Shown here: positions 1 to 6,781 of the stretch, piece after piece
Layout: every line of letters begins with the position of its first letter
How positions within the stretch are numbered: position 1 is the stretch's first letter
NCBI GenBank assembly: GCA_028279995.1
Contig: JANQMQ010000432.1
Span: 1 to 10,702, forward strand
Reading direction: 5' to 3'
From: Candidatus Phaeomarinibacter sp.
Lineage (GTDB): Bacteria; Pseudomonadota; Alphaproteobacteria; CGMCC-115125
DNA length: 10,702 bases
Notes under the pieces: model-generated
Told to the model about the DNA's origin: nothing
Database searches by the model: none
Seen by the model: the letters and a program-made list of their open reading frames with translations, nothing else
Program-made: the position numbers and the translations under genes

Positions 1-241
1 TGGTTACAAGATTCTCGAAGAGGGCAAGGCCATCCGCGCCTCCGACATCGATATCGTCTGGATCATGGGCTACGGCTGGCCCCGCTACCGCGGCGGCCCG
101 ATGTGGTACGGCGAGAACTCTGTCGGCCTCGAAAAGGTTCTCGAGCGTATGCAGCACTACCACGAGAAGCACGGCGACGACTTCAAGCCCGCCGCCATGC
201 TCGAAGACCTGGTCGCCAAGAGCAAGAAGAAAGCCAGCTAA
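1..241 (+). CDS. 3-hydroxyacyl-CoA dehydrogenase, C-terminal fragment (probably bifunctional FadB/FadJ type)
   Basis: The open frame enters from the left edge (first full codon at base 2) and ends at TAA 239-241, giving the last 79 residues. The segment RASDIDIVWIMGYGWPRYRGGPMWY is the signature of the C-terminal 3-hydroxyacyl-CoA dehydrogenase domain: family members carry an (I/V)D(I/V)xWxxGYGxPRxRGGP motif followed by a helix and a Lys-rich tail, as here (KSKKKAS). The enzyme oxidises (S)-3-hydroxyacyl-CoA to 3-ketoacyl-CoA with NAD+ in cytosolic fatty-acid beta-oxidation. In many alphaproteobacteria this domain is fused behind a crotonase (enoyl-CoA hydratase) domain, but that part lies outside the window, so bifunctionality is inferred. 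The gene converges on the next one, with stop codons 6 bp apart and no terminator hairpin between them. The family call is firm; the gene symbol is not resolvable from this fragment. Confidence 0.88.
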   Translation, partial: GYKILEEGKAIRASDIDIVWIMGYGWPRYRGGPMWYGENSVGLEKVLERMQHYHEKHGDDFKPAAMLEDLVAKSKKKAS

Positions 242-247
242 ACGGTT

Positions 248-670
248 TCAGTTCCGCCGGTCGGGGATTGCGTCGCGCAAGAACTGATCGGCGGTCGCCG
301 TTTTCAACACTTCTGTAATTTCGGCGTGAGCAACCGTTCTGCGCCCTTCACATATGTCGAAACGTCCGCCTATTGCGAAGTACTCTTCGCTTCCTTCTCG
401 GTAACGAAGGTACAAATAGACGTCATAGACGTTGCCACCTTGAAGCCAAAGGTAGGTCTCTGTTTCAGAGTCAGGCGTACGGTAGGCTTCAGCCAAGTCT
501 AACCGGTACATGCATGGACGACCTCCGAATGTGACATAGGAAATCCACTCATCGCCTGCGCTGCCTTCGACAAAAGCATCTGGTCGATAATGTATGGCAG
601 ACATGGGCGTTTGCCTGCCGCCGTCTTCGGTTCGAACGACCTCAACTCTTGCAATAACGTGTGTCATCAT
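248..670 (-). CDS. Small stand-alone protein resembling EF-Tu domain III
   Basis: This is a 140-residue protein if read from the ATG at 670. Residues 7-31 (ARVEVVRTEDGGRQTP, then YRPD) match the start of EF-Tu domain III, which in known EF-Tu reads roughly DEGGRHTP then GYRPQFYF. Residues 99-122 (AIGGRFDICEGRRTVAHAEI then TEVL) match the end of the same domain (FAIREGGRTVGAGVV then AKVL). No GTPase domain or domain II is present, so it cannot be a functional EF-Tu; small proteins of this fold are known but poorly characterised. Its role is unknown. GC content counted by hand over 301-600 is about 50%, against about 57-67% in sampled stretches of the neighbouring gene, which suggests acquisition. 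Possible starts are ATG at 682, 670 or 667, none with a good Shine-Dalgarno site. The open frame reaches 787, but that part would overlap the divergent GST gene and has no family similarity, so I exclude it. Confidence 0.72.
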   Translation of the reverse strand: MMTHVIARVEVVRTEDGGRQTPMSAIHYRPDAFVEGSAGDEWISYVTFGGRPCMYRLDLAEAYRTPDSETETYLWLQGGNVYDVYLYLRYREGSEEYFAIGGRFDICEGRRTVAHAEITEVLKTATADQFLRDAIPDRRN

Positions 671-702
671 GAGTTCACGCATAGTCAAGGAAAGTAGCAC
701 CA

Positions 703-1404
703 ATGGCCCTCGCCCTCTATGACCTCGAAGGCCGCGATGGCCGCCGCATGAGCCCCTTTTGCTGGCGCACCAAATATGCGCTGGCACACAAGGGCCTCAC
801 CGCGGAGGACCGGCCGGTCGGCTTTGGGGAAATCAAGTCAATCGGGGACGGTTCTTTCAAGACCGTCCCCGTGCTTGAACATGACGGCCAGTTCATCGGT
901 GACAGCTGGAAGATCGCGATCCATCTGGATCAGAGTTTTCCGGACACGGCACCCCTGTTCCCCAGCCTCGACGCCCTGCATTACGCGCAGTTCGTCGAGC
1001 GCTGGCTGTTCACCCAGGTGTTCACCGCCATGTTCCCGGCGATGGTCAAACAGGTGTTCGAGCACTGCCGCGCAGAAGACAAGGCCTATGTCCGCGAGAG
1101 CCGCGAAAAGCAACTCGGCGGCATGACCCTTGAGCAGGCGGAAAAGCGCGGTAAGGAAGGTCTGGGTGCCATGTCCGGCGCGCTTGGGCCGCTAAGGGCC
1201 AAGCTCATGGATACGCCCTATCTGAACGGCAACGAGCCGGGCTATGCGGACTATGTGGCGGCCAGCACGTTCATGTGGGCACGGGCCGTTTATCCCCACA
1301 AACTGTTTGCACCGCAGGAGCCTGTGGTTGACTGGTTCAAACGCATCCTGGAAATGCATGACGCCCTTGGGCGATCATCACCGGGCTATCAGATCTACAC
1401 CTGA
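703..1404 (+). CDS. Glutathione S-transferase family protein, LigE/beta-etherase-like
   Basis: This 233-residue cytosolic protein has an N-terminal thioredoxin-like GST domain (about residues 3-85) and an all-helical C-terminal domain (about 90-225). Visible features are LYDLEGRDGRRMSP at 5-18, TVPVL at 54-58 with the cis-proline that positions glutathione, DSW at 67-69 where the gamma-glutamyl group binds, and the C-domain capping motif around YADYVAAS at 181-188. The N-terminal pattern (LYDL, SPxxWRTKxALAHKGL, IGDG, VPVL, DSWxIA) is the one known from LigE-type beta-etherases and their relatives, which cleave aryl-ether bonds with glutathione. Most relatives are of unknown substrate, so lignin-type activity is only a possibility. 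The start is supported by AAGGAAAG at 687-694, 8 bp before the ATG. It is divergent from the EF-Tu domain III-like gene (start codons about 20-35 bp apart) and convergent with the methyltransferase (9-bp gap). Confidence 0.85.
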   Translation: MALALYDLEGRDGRRMSPFCWRTKYALAHKGLTAEDRPVGFGEIKSIGDGSFKTVPVLEHDGQFIGDSWKIAIHLDQSFPDTAPLFPSLDALHYAQFVERWLFTQVFTAMFPAMVKQVFEHCRAEDKAYVRESREKQLGGMTLEQAEKRGKEGLGAMSGALGPLRAKLMDTPYLNGNEPGYADYVAASTFMWARAVYPHKLFAPQEPVVDWFKRILEMHDALGRSSPGYQIYT

Positions 1405-1413
1405 TCAACAAAT

Positions 1414-2232
1414 CTATCTGCGCCGCAGGACAAAGACCATGTGCGACGACATGTTCTTGTTGCCGGTTGTCGACCGCAGCCAATCCAGCGCCAGCGATGC
1501 CAGATAGACCGGCACGAAGAACTTGAAATACTCGCTGCTGTTGAAGCTCACATAGGTGGTTTCAACCTCGAAGCCGGCATCGCGCGCATCCTGTGAAAAG
1601 ACGGAATGCAGGCAGCGGTCGTAATAGGCCTTGAAGCCGAGCTTGCCTTCAGAACCGGGCCGCAACGCATAGAGTAGCTTCTGTGCCATCCAGTTGGGCA
1701 TCATGCGGTTCAGTATCGCAAAGGGCGCACGCCGGTTCGGGAATTTGGCAATCATCCGCCCGCCCGGTTTGATGACCCGCGCCGCATGACGCAGGAAAGC
1801 ACGATTGTCAGAGAAGTGCTCAACGCCTGACGAAGCAGTCATCAGGTCGATGCTGGCGGACGCAATCGGCATCCCCTGGGTCACATCACACTCAATCGCC
1901 TCATCAAGATCACGGTTGAACGCCATTTCACCCGCGTCGATATCAAGGCCGATCAGGTGCTGGTTGTACCGTTCCAGTGTGTCATGCCGGAAATGCCATT
2001 CCCGGCCGGCCCCGATATCGGCAATGCGGGTGACGGCGGCATTGTCGAGCAGCTCGTCTGCCCGTGCTTCAAACCAGATGTCGGCATCATTTTCGAGCAG
2101 GTGCTCGGGCGTTAGCCGGTTCGAAAGCGCAATGTTTGCGCGCACAAATCGCGCGAGAAGACCTCGGCGCGGCGACGCATCTTCAGGGCCATCCGCTGCA
2201 TAAATTCCGGCAGACTGGTTTTCACTGGACAT
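1414..2232 (-). CDS. Class I SAM-dependent methyltransferase
   Basis: A Rossmann-type methyltransferase of 272 residues from the ATG at 2232 (275 from an in-frame GTG at 2241; numbering below is from the GTG). Motif I is IADIGAGR at 73-80, the acidic ribose-binding residue lies in LIGLDID at 96-102, the adenine-side acidic loop is ECDV at 117-120, and motif IV/V covers SSGVEHFSDN at 137-146 followed by VIKPGGR at 156-162. The first 35 residues are polar and probably disordered. The C-terminal 70 residues, with aromatic and hydrophobic stretches (YFKFFVPVYLASLALDWL), may bind the substrate or touch the membrane. The substrate is not recognisable. It lies 50 bp (from the GTG) to 59 bp downstream of the lytic transglycosylase on the same strand, with no hairpin between them, so co-transcription is plausible. 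Neither start has a strong ribosome-binding site. Confidence 0.82.
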   Translation of the reverse strand: MSSENQSAGIYAADGPEDASPRRGLLARFVRANIALSNRLTPEHLLENDADIWFEARADELLDNAAVTRIADIGAGREWHFRHDTLERYNQHLIGLDIDAGEMAFNRDLDEAIECDVTQGMPIASASIDLMTASSGVEHFSDNRAFLRHAARVIKPGGRMIAKFPNRRAPFAILNRMMPNWMAQKLLYALRPGSEGKLGFKAYYDRCLHSVFSQDARDAGFEVETTYVSFNSSEYFKFFVPVYLASLALDWLRSTTGNKNMSSHMVFVLRRR

Positions 2233-2291
2233 GCCCGCCACGCTAGGCGTGAAAGGTAAAGACTTTAGAAAGACATGCCTTGGATATGAGC

Positions 2292-3563
2292 CTATCGCGC
2301 CGCTGCCCGGATTTTCTGCAGCAGCGTCTCAGTGGCAAAGCCGTCCTGTGGCTGTCCAAGACTTCCCTGGAAACCACGGATGGCCTTCCGGCTCATCGGG
2401 CCGATGATTCCGTCCACGCCGCCCGTGTTGAACCCGATTGATGTCAGCTTCGTCTGCATCTCCTTGGCCTCGGACAGGGTCAGCGGACGCTCATCTTCAG
2501 GCCATGTCCCCTGAATGGCAGGTTCACCGGCAAAGTGGCGCGCCAGATAGGACACCGCCATCGCGTATGAGGTCGCGTTGTTGTAGCGCAGGATGGTGCG
2601 GAAGTTCGGATAGGCGAGAAACGACGGACCGCGATGCCCCGCAGGTACAATCAGATAAGCTTCAAGCCCGCGCTCACGGCGCGGCAGCGTGTCGCCTGAA
2701 GCGGTGCGCAGCCCAAGTGCCTGCCACTCATCACCCGTTTTGGTGATACTGCGCGCCGCCAGCGCGTAGTCAAACCCGCTGGGCAGCTTCACTTCACGCA
2801 CAGCGGGATCACCCGTATCCCACCCGGATGCCTTGAGGTAGTTGGCCGCAGACCCAAGTCCGTCTGCGTGGCTCGCCCATATGTTACGGCGGCCATCACC
2901 ATCAAAATCCACTGCATGGGCAAGATAAGTCGTGGGAATGAACTGGGTGTGCCCCATGGCACCAGCCCAAGACCCGTTCATGGCCTTGGGCGTGATGTCA
3001 CCTGATTGAATGATCTTCAGCGCCGCGATGAGCTGTGTCCGGCCAAAGTCCGCCCTGCGGCCTTCAAAGGCCAGGGTCGTCAGTGAACGGATGACACTAC
3101 GGCTGCCCATATAGGTACCGTAATGGGTCTCAAGCCCCCAGATCGCCGCCAGCACTTCCCGCTCGACGCCATACCGCGCCTCGAGCTGATCAAAGAGCTT
3201 GCCATTGACACGCAGCTGCTCGGCCCCATCCGCCTTGCGCTTGTCAGACAGCGCAGATCCAAGATACCCCCAGATCGGCCGTACGAATTCCGGCTGCTTC
3301 TGGTTGAGCTCCAAAACTTTGACGTCCAGCGATATGCCCTGAAAGGCCCGGTTGAAGGTTGATGCTGTGATTCCTACGGCAAGCGCTTCGCGCCGAAACT
3401 CGGTCAGCCAGGCAGAAAGTCGCTCTTCCATCTCCGCTGTCACAATAACATCATCTGCGACAGGCTGGCCTTTCTGGGCCATCGCCGCACCCATGCCACC
3501 GACCGTCAGCCCTGTTGTCAGAAGAAGGGTCAGAACCCCAAAGCGCGTTGTTTTCCGCCGCAT
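2292..3563 (-). CDS. Lytic murein transglycosylase, MltB family, with C-terminal peptidoglycan-binding domain
   Basis: A 423-residue exported enzyme that cleaves the MurNAc-GlcNAc bond of peptidoglycan, forming 1,6-anhydro-MurNAc ends. Residues 1-29 are a signal peptide (MRRKTTR, a hydrophobic stretch, then AMA before QK). There is no lipobox cysteine, so it is probably periplasmic rather than a lipoprotein. The SLT_2 catalytic domain spans about 45-345. AIWGLETHYGTYMG at 140-153 carries the expected catalytic glutamate (E145), GAMGHTQFIPTTY at 201-213 is the substrate-groove signature, and DFDGDGRRNIW at 219-229 is the EF-hand-like loop of the family. Residues 361-420 form a PG_binding_1 domain (LTLSEAKEMQTKL, VDGIIGPMSRKAIRGFQ). 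The domain order is usual for alphaproteobacterial homologues. It is divergent from galU across 228 bp. Confidence 0.93.
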   Translation of the reverse strand: MRRKTTRFGVLTLLLTTGLTVGGMGAAMAQKGQPVADDVIVTAEMEERLSAWLTEFRREALAVGITASTFNRAFQGISLDVKVLELNQKQPEFVRPIWGYLGSALSDKRKADGAEQLRVNGKLFDQLEARYGVEREVLAAIWGLETHYGTYMGSRSVIRSLTTLAFEGRRADFGRTQLIAALKIIQSGDITPKAMNGSWAGAMGHTQFIPTTYLAHAVDFDGDGRRNIWASHADGLGSAANYLKASGWDTGDPAVREVKLPSGFDYALAARSITKTGDEWQALGLRTASGDTLPRRERGLEAYLIVPAGHRGPSFLAYPNFRTILRYNNATSYAMAVSYLARHFAGEPAIQGTWPEDERPLTLSEAKEMQTKLTSIGFNTGGVDGIIGPMSRKAIRGFQGSLGQPQDGFATETLLQKIRAAAR

Positions 3564-3791
3564 TTACTACCGTTCCGCTTGCTTGTGAATCGCAGACAAT
3601 CTCGAAAAGTCAGCCACCATAAGCGATGGACTATGGCAATTCTATGCGCGGAAATCCTGCTGTTTTGGTGAACCGTGGAATCCGCAACAGGTGCGCCTTG
3701 CCGTACCGCGCGCGGCCATGGCAAAACCGGGCCGAAGAATCCACCATCTGCGTGTTTCACGCAGCCAACCCCTGGCGTCTAAAGGCTCTCA
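3564..3791. promoter_or_regulatory. Divergent control region between the lytic transglycosylase and galU
   Basis: This 228-bp non-coding stretch separates two divergent genes and should hold promoters for both. I could not assign convincing -35/-10 pairs on either strand. The clearest element is the perfect inverted repeat at 3748-3764, listed separately. Open frames that cross this stretch on both strands lack family similarity and are not called. Confidence 0.5.
3748..3764. repeat. Perfect inverted repeat, 7-bp arms with 3-bp spacer, upstream of galU
   Basis: The sequence reads CTGCGTG, TTT, CACGCAG, with the right arm ending 27 bp before the galU ATG. It is not followed by a T-run on either strand, so it is not a standard intrinsic terminator. 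It could be a regulator's operator or a hairpin in the galU leader RNA. Which of these applies is not decidable from sequence alone. Confidence 0.55.
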
Positions 3792-4661
3792 ATGTCCAAA
3801 CGGATCCGCAAGGTCGTCTTCCCCGTCGCCGGTCTCGGCACCCGCTTTCTCCCTGCAACCAAATCTGTTCCCAAGGAAATGTTGCCGGTCGTCGACCGTC
3901 CGCTCATCCAGTATGCGGTTGATGAGGCCAAGGAAGCCGGCATCGAGCACTTCATATTCGTGACCGGCCGCGGAAAAACCGCGATCGCGGACTACTTTGA
4001 TCACGCTTATGAGCTAGAGCAGACGCTTTCCTCCAAAGGCAAGAGCGACGCGCTCAACATGCTGACCAAAATGCGCCCGCCCGCCGGTGCCGCCTCTTTC
4101 CTGCGCCAGCAGGAACCCGCCGGTCTTGGTCACGCGGTATGGTGCGCCCGGGATCTTGTTGGTGACGAACCTTTCGCCGTGATCCTTGCGGACGAACTCC
4201 TGAAGTCTTCTCCCGGGTGCCTTGCACAGATGGTGGAAGCCTATGAACAAAAGCAGGGCAACATCGTCGGCCTCGTAGATGTTCCCAAGGAGCACACGGA
4301 TCGCTACGGCGTTATCAAGCCCGGAAACCAGGAAGGCAAGCTGGTCGAGGTGGCTGGCATGATCGAAAAACCAAAACCGGAAGCCGCTCCCTCAACACTT
4401 GCACTTGTCGGTAGATACATTCTGCAACCATCCGTTTTCGACCATCTGTCGCGGCAGGACCGTGGCGCTGGTGGCGAAATCCAGCTGACGGACGCCATGG
4501 CCCGCCTCATCGGCAACGAACCATTCCACGGCCTCGAATTCGACGGCGTTCGTTTTGACTGTGGCAACAAGGTTGGTTTCATGGCCGCCAACGTCGCCTA
4601 TGCGCTCGAGCGTGACGACATGGCTGACGAACTGCGTGAGTATCTACGGACAGTCATCTGA
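3792..4661 (+). CDS. galU: UTP--glucose-1-phosphate uridylyltransferase
   Basis: GalU makes UDP-glucose and pyrophosphate from UTP and glucose-1-phosphate in the cytosol. This supplies glucose units for surface polysaccharides and the substrate for the next gene, ugd. The 289-residue protein is a complete nucleotidyltransferase of normal size for the family (about 290-300). The nucleotide-binding signature is at 12-33 (VAGLGTRFLPATKSVPKEML), followed by DRPLIQYAVDEA at 35-46. ILADEL at 131-136 holds the metal-binding aspartate, GMIEKPKP at 189-196 is the sugar-binding loop, and GGEIQLTDAM at 227-236 together with FDCGNKVG at 255-262 are typical GalU segments. An AAAGG sequence at 3781-3785 is a weak Shine-Dalgarno candidate before the ATG. 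It is probably the first gene of an operon with ugd, which starts 54 bp after the galU stop. Confidence 0.96.
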   Translation: MSKRIRKVVFPVAGLGTRFLPATKSVPKEMLPVVDRPLIQYAVDEAKEAGIEHFIFVTGRGKTAIADYFDHAYELEQTLSSKGKSDALNMLTKMRPPAGAASFLRQQEPAGLGHAVWCARDLVGDEPFAVILADELLKSSPGCLAQMVEAYEQKQGNIVGLVDVPKEHTDRYGVIKPGNQEGKLVEVAGMIEKPKPEAAPSTLALVGRYILQPSVFDHLSRQDRGAGGEIQLTDAMARLIGNEPFHGLEFDGVRFDCGNKVGFMAANVAYALERDDMADELREYLRTVI

Positions 4662-4715
4662 CGTTCGCATCATTCCTGAAGCGGCTATGGCCGCCAATAC
4701 AAAAAGAGGTGCGCC

Positions 4716-6032
4716 ATGCGCGTCGCAATGATCGGAACCGGCTATGTAGGCCTTGTATCCGGAGCCTGCTTTTCTGACTTCGGTCATGAAGTAACCTGCG
4801 TCGACAAGGACAACGCCAAGATTGAAGCCCTTGAGCGTGGTGAAATCCCGATCTACGAGCCGGGTCTTGATGTCCTGGTTAATGGCAACATGCAGGTGGG
4901 CCGGCTTAACTTCACGACCGACCTGGCCAGCACGGTACCTGACGCAGATGCAGTCTTCATTGCCGTGGGCACACCATCACGCCGTGGTGACGGTCATGCA
5001 GACCTCTCTTATGTCTATGCAGCGGCACGCGAAATCGCCCCCCTGCTCAGGGGCTACACGGTAGTCGTTACAAAATCGACCGTACCCGTCGGTACCGGAG
5101 ATGAAGTGGAACGCATTATCCGCGAGGTTGCTCCGGATGCGGACTTTGACGTGGCATCCAATCCTGAGTTCCTGCGGGAAGGCTCGGCCATTGAGGATTT
5201 CAAACGGCCTGACCGCGTTGTTGTCGGAACGGATGCCCAGCGGGCTCAGGACGTCATGCGCGAGCTCTATCGCCCGTTGTTCCTGCGCGAAACACCAATG
5301 GTGATCACCAACAGGCAGACATCAGAACTGATCAAGTATGCCGGCAACGCTTTCCTCGCGACCAAAATCAGCTTTATCAACGAGATGGCAGACATCTGTG
5401 AAAAGACTGGTGCCAATGTCATCGACGTCGCCAAGGGCATCGGACTTGATGGCCGGATCGGAAAACTGTTCCTGCATGCCGGTCCAGGCTACGGCGGCTC
5501 GTGCTTCCCCAAGGATACGCTCGCCCTGGTCAAGACAGCAGAAGATGTCGGCGCGCCCACCGGGATTGTCAGCGCAGTGGTCGACGCAAATGCCAGCCGG
5601 AAGAAGCGCATGGCCCACAAGGTAATCGAGGCAGCAGGCGGCGACGTGAAGGGCAAGCGGGTCGCCGTACTGGGCGTCACATTCAAGCCCAACACCGACG
5701 ACATGCGCGACAGCCCGAGCCTCGACATTCTGCCGATCCTGAAGGACGCCGGCGCAAGCATCCGTGCCTTCGACCCCGCCGGGATGGACGAGGCCCGCGA
5801 GCTTATTCCTGGCGTTGAATGGGCCGAAAACGCTTACGACGCCATCACTGGTGCAGATATTCTGCTGATCGTGACCGAATGGAATGAGTTCCGCGCGTTG
5901 CAGTGGGACCGTGTAGCCGCTGCCATGCCCGGCCGCCTGGTGGTTGACCTGCGGAACATCTACACTCCCAACGAAGTCGCCCGGCAGGGCTTCACTTACC
6001 ACTCCATCGGCCGGGCACCAGCGCTCGCCTGA
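4716..6032 (+). CDS. ugd: UDP-glucose 6-dehydrogenase
   Basis: Ugd oxidises UDP-glucose twice with NAD+ to UDP-glucuronate, the donor for acidic exopolysaccharides and a precursor of other uronic and pentose sugars. The 438-residue protein has all three family domains. The N-terminal NAD-binding fold has MIGTGYVGLVSGACFSDFGH at 5-24 and the acidic D30. The central domain carries SNPEFLREGSAIEDF at 148-162 and the catalytic cysteine C263 in GPGYGGSCFPKDT at 256-268. The C-terminal UDP-binding domain has VLGVTFKPNTDDMRDSPS at 318-335. The start is supported by AGAGGT at 4705-4710. Placement directly after galU couples product to substrate. The frame is intact, with no missing key residue. Confidence 0.97.
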   Translation: MRVAMIGTGYVGLVSGACFSDFGHEVTCVDKDNAKIEALERGEIPIYEPGLDVLVNGNMQVGRLNFTTDLASTVPDADAVFIAVGTPSRRGDGHADLSYVYAAAREIAPLLRGYTVVVTKSTVPVGTGDEVERIIREVAPDADFDVASNPEFLREGSAIEDFKRPDRVVVGTDAQRAQDVMRELYRPLFLRETPMVITNRQTSELIKYAGNAFLATKISFINEMADICEKTGANVIDVAKGIGLDGRIGKLFLHAGPGYGGSCFPKDTLALVKTAEDVGAPTGIVSAVVDANASRKKRMAHKVIEAAGGDVKGKRVAVLGVTFKPNTDDMRDSPSLDILPILKDAGASIRAFDPAGMDEARELIPGVEWAENAYDAITGADILLIVTEWNEFRALQWDRVAAAMPGRLVVDLRNIYTPNEVARQGFTYHSIGRAPALA

Positions 6033-6115
6033 CAAGCACCTGACAGGACGCGTTTCGGAATTTTGCCGCAATTCGCGCGTATCTCATACCGCACTGACAG
6101 TCGACATCACAAAGG

Positions 6116-6130
6116 CCGCCCCACGGGCGG
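6116..6130 (+). promoter_or_regulatory. GC-rich hairpin overlapping the likely mlaC ribosome-binding site
   Basis: A perfect inverted repeat with 6-bp arms (CCGCCC, CAC, GGGCGG) ends 8 bp before the ATG at 6139. The right arm GGGCGG is also the only purine-rich Shine-Dalgarno candidate for this gene. If it forms in the mRNA, the hairpin would hide that site and lower initiation. No T-run follows, so a terminator for ugd is less likely. The effect on translation is inferred, not shown. Confidence 0.45.
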
Positions 6131-6138
6131 AAATCACA

Positions 6139-6780
6139 ATGATAAAGCGCCTTCTTGCGGCCATTGTCTTCACGACCATCTCAGCCACCGCTGCATCAGC
6201 TGATCCTGAGGCCAATGCCAAGGATTTCATCAGCAGTGGTGTGGATCAGGCCATCACGATTCTGAAGGAAACAACGCCCGACGATCCGGCCAGGGCAGCT
6301 CGCTTCCGTGATTTTGTCGACCAGGTAATCGATACCCGCTCGGTGGCCCAGTTCACACTCGGCCACTACCGCAAAGGCGCAGACCCCGAACTCGTGCGTG
6401 CTTTCGAGAAGCAGTTCAAGGAATATGCAACCGCCAGCTATGAGAGCCGGTTGGGACTCTATGGCGGCCAGACGATCAATATCACCGACGCCGTTGCACG
6501 CAAGGATACGGACGTGCTGGTGAAAGGCACCATCAATGCCAAGGATGGGAGGCACCTTGCGGATGTCGCTTTCAGGGTTCTGACCACATCACGCGGACCA
6601 AAGCTGTTTGATGCTCAGGTTGAAGGCATCTGGCTTGCCGTCGAACAACGCAGCCAGTTCGGCAATTTCCTGGGTCAGCACGGCGGCGATATCCAGAAGC
6701 TGATCGATTTTCTAGCAGATGAGACAGCGCGCCTGCGCGCGGCCGGCTCGGAAACGGAAACCGCCGCAGCGGAAGGCTAG
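6139..6780 (+). CDS. mlaC: MlaC/Ttg2D-family periplasmic phospholipid-binding protein
   Basis: A 213-residue exported protein. Residues 1-21 form a signal peptide (MIKRLLAAIVFTTISA, then ASA before DP). The mature part has the MlaC pattern: RFRDFVDQVIDTRSVAQFTLG at 55-75, HYRKGADPELVRAFEKQFKEY at 76-96, a middle beta-sheet section with VLVKGTI at 126-132, and GIWLAVEQRSQFGNFLGQHG at 163-182. MlaC shuttles phospholipids across the periplasm between the outer-membrane MlaA complex and the inner-membrane MlaFEDB ABC transporter; the related HpnM acts in hopanoid export. No mlaD, mlaE or mlaF gene lies in this window, so it is an orphan here and its partners are unknown. The ATG at 6139 is chosen over upstream in-frame starts because it begins directly at the signal peptide. 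It is 106 bp behind ugd and convergent with manC, with stops 1 bp apart. Confidence 0.85.
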   Translation: MIKRLLAAIVFTTISATAASADPEANAKDFISSGVDQAITILKETTPDDPARAARFRDFVDQVIDTRSVAQFTLGHYRKGADPELVRAFEKQFKEYATASYESRLGLYGGQTINITDAVARKDTDVLVKGTINAKDGRHLADVAFRVLTTSRGPKLFDAQVEGIWLAVEQRSQFGNFLGQHGGDIQKLIDFLADETARLRAAGSETETAAAEG

Positions 6781-6781
6781 G

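Noticed and set aside
103..318. Plus-strand 71-codon frame across the 3' end of the hydroxyacyl-CoA dehydrogenase
   Set aside because: It overlaps the recognised dehydrogenase frame and is Arg-rich in the manner of out-of-frame high-GC sequence.
671..787. N-terminal extension of the EF-Tu domain III-like gene
   Set aside because: It would overlap the first 85 bases of the divergent GST gene, is Gly/Arg-rich and has no family similarity, while ATG codons at 682, 670 and 667 start right before the conserved domain.
4681..4694. Short stem GCGGC-TATG-GCCGC between galU and ugd as a terminator
   Set aside because: The stem has only five pairs and is followed by CAATAC and an A-run rather than a T-run, and the next gene is on the same strand with a clear ribosome-binding site.
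5322..6071. Long minus-strand open frame (249 codons) opposite ugd
   Set aside because: It lies almost wholly antisense to the intact ugd gene, encodes no recognisable domain and is explained by codon bias of the high-GC gene on the other strand.
5944..6138. Upstream extension of mlaC into ugd
   Set aside because: The added 65 residues overlap the end of ugd and would bury the obvious signal peptide that begins at the ATG at 6139.
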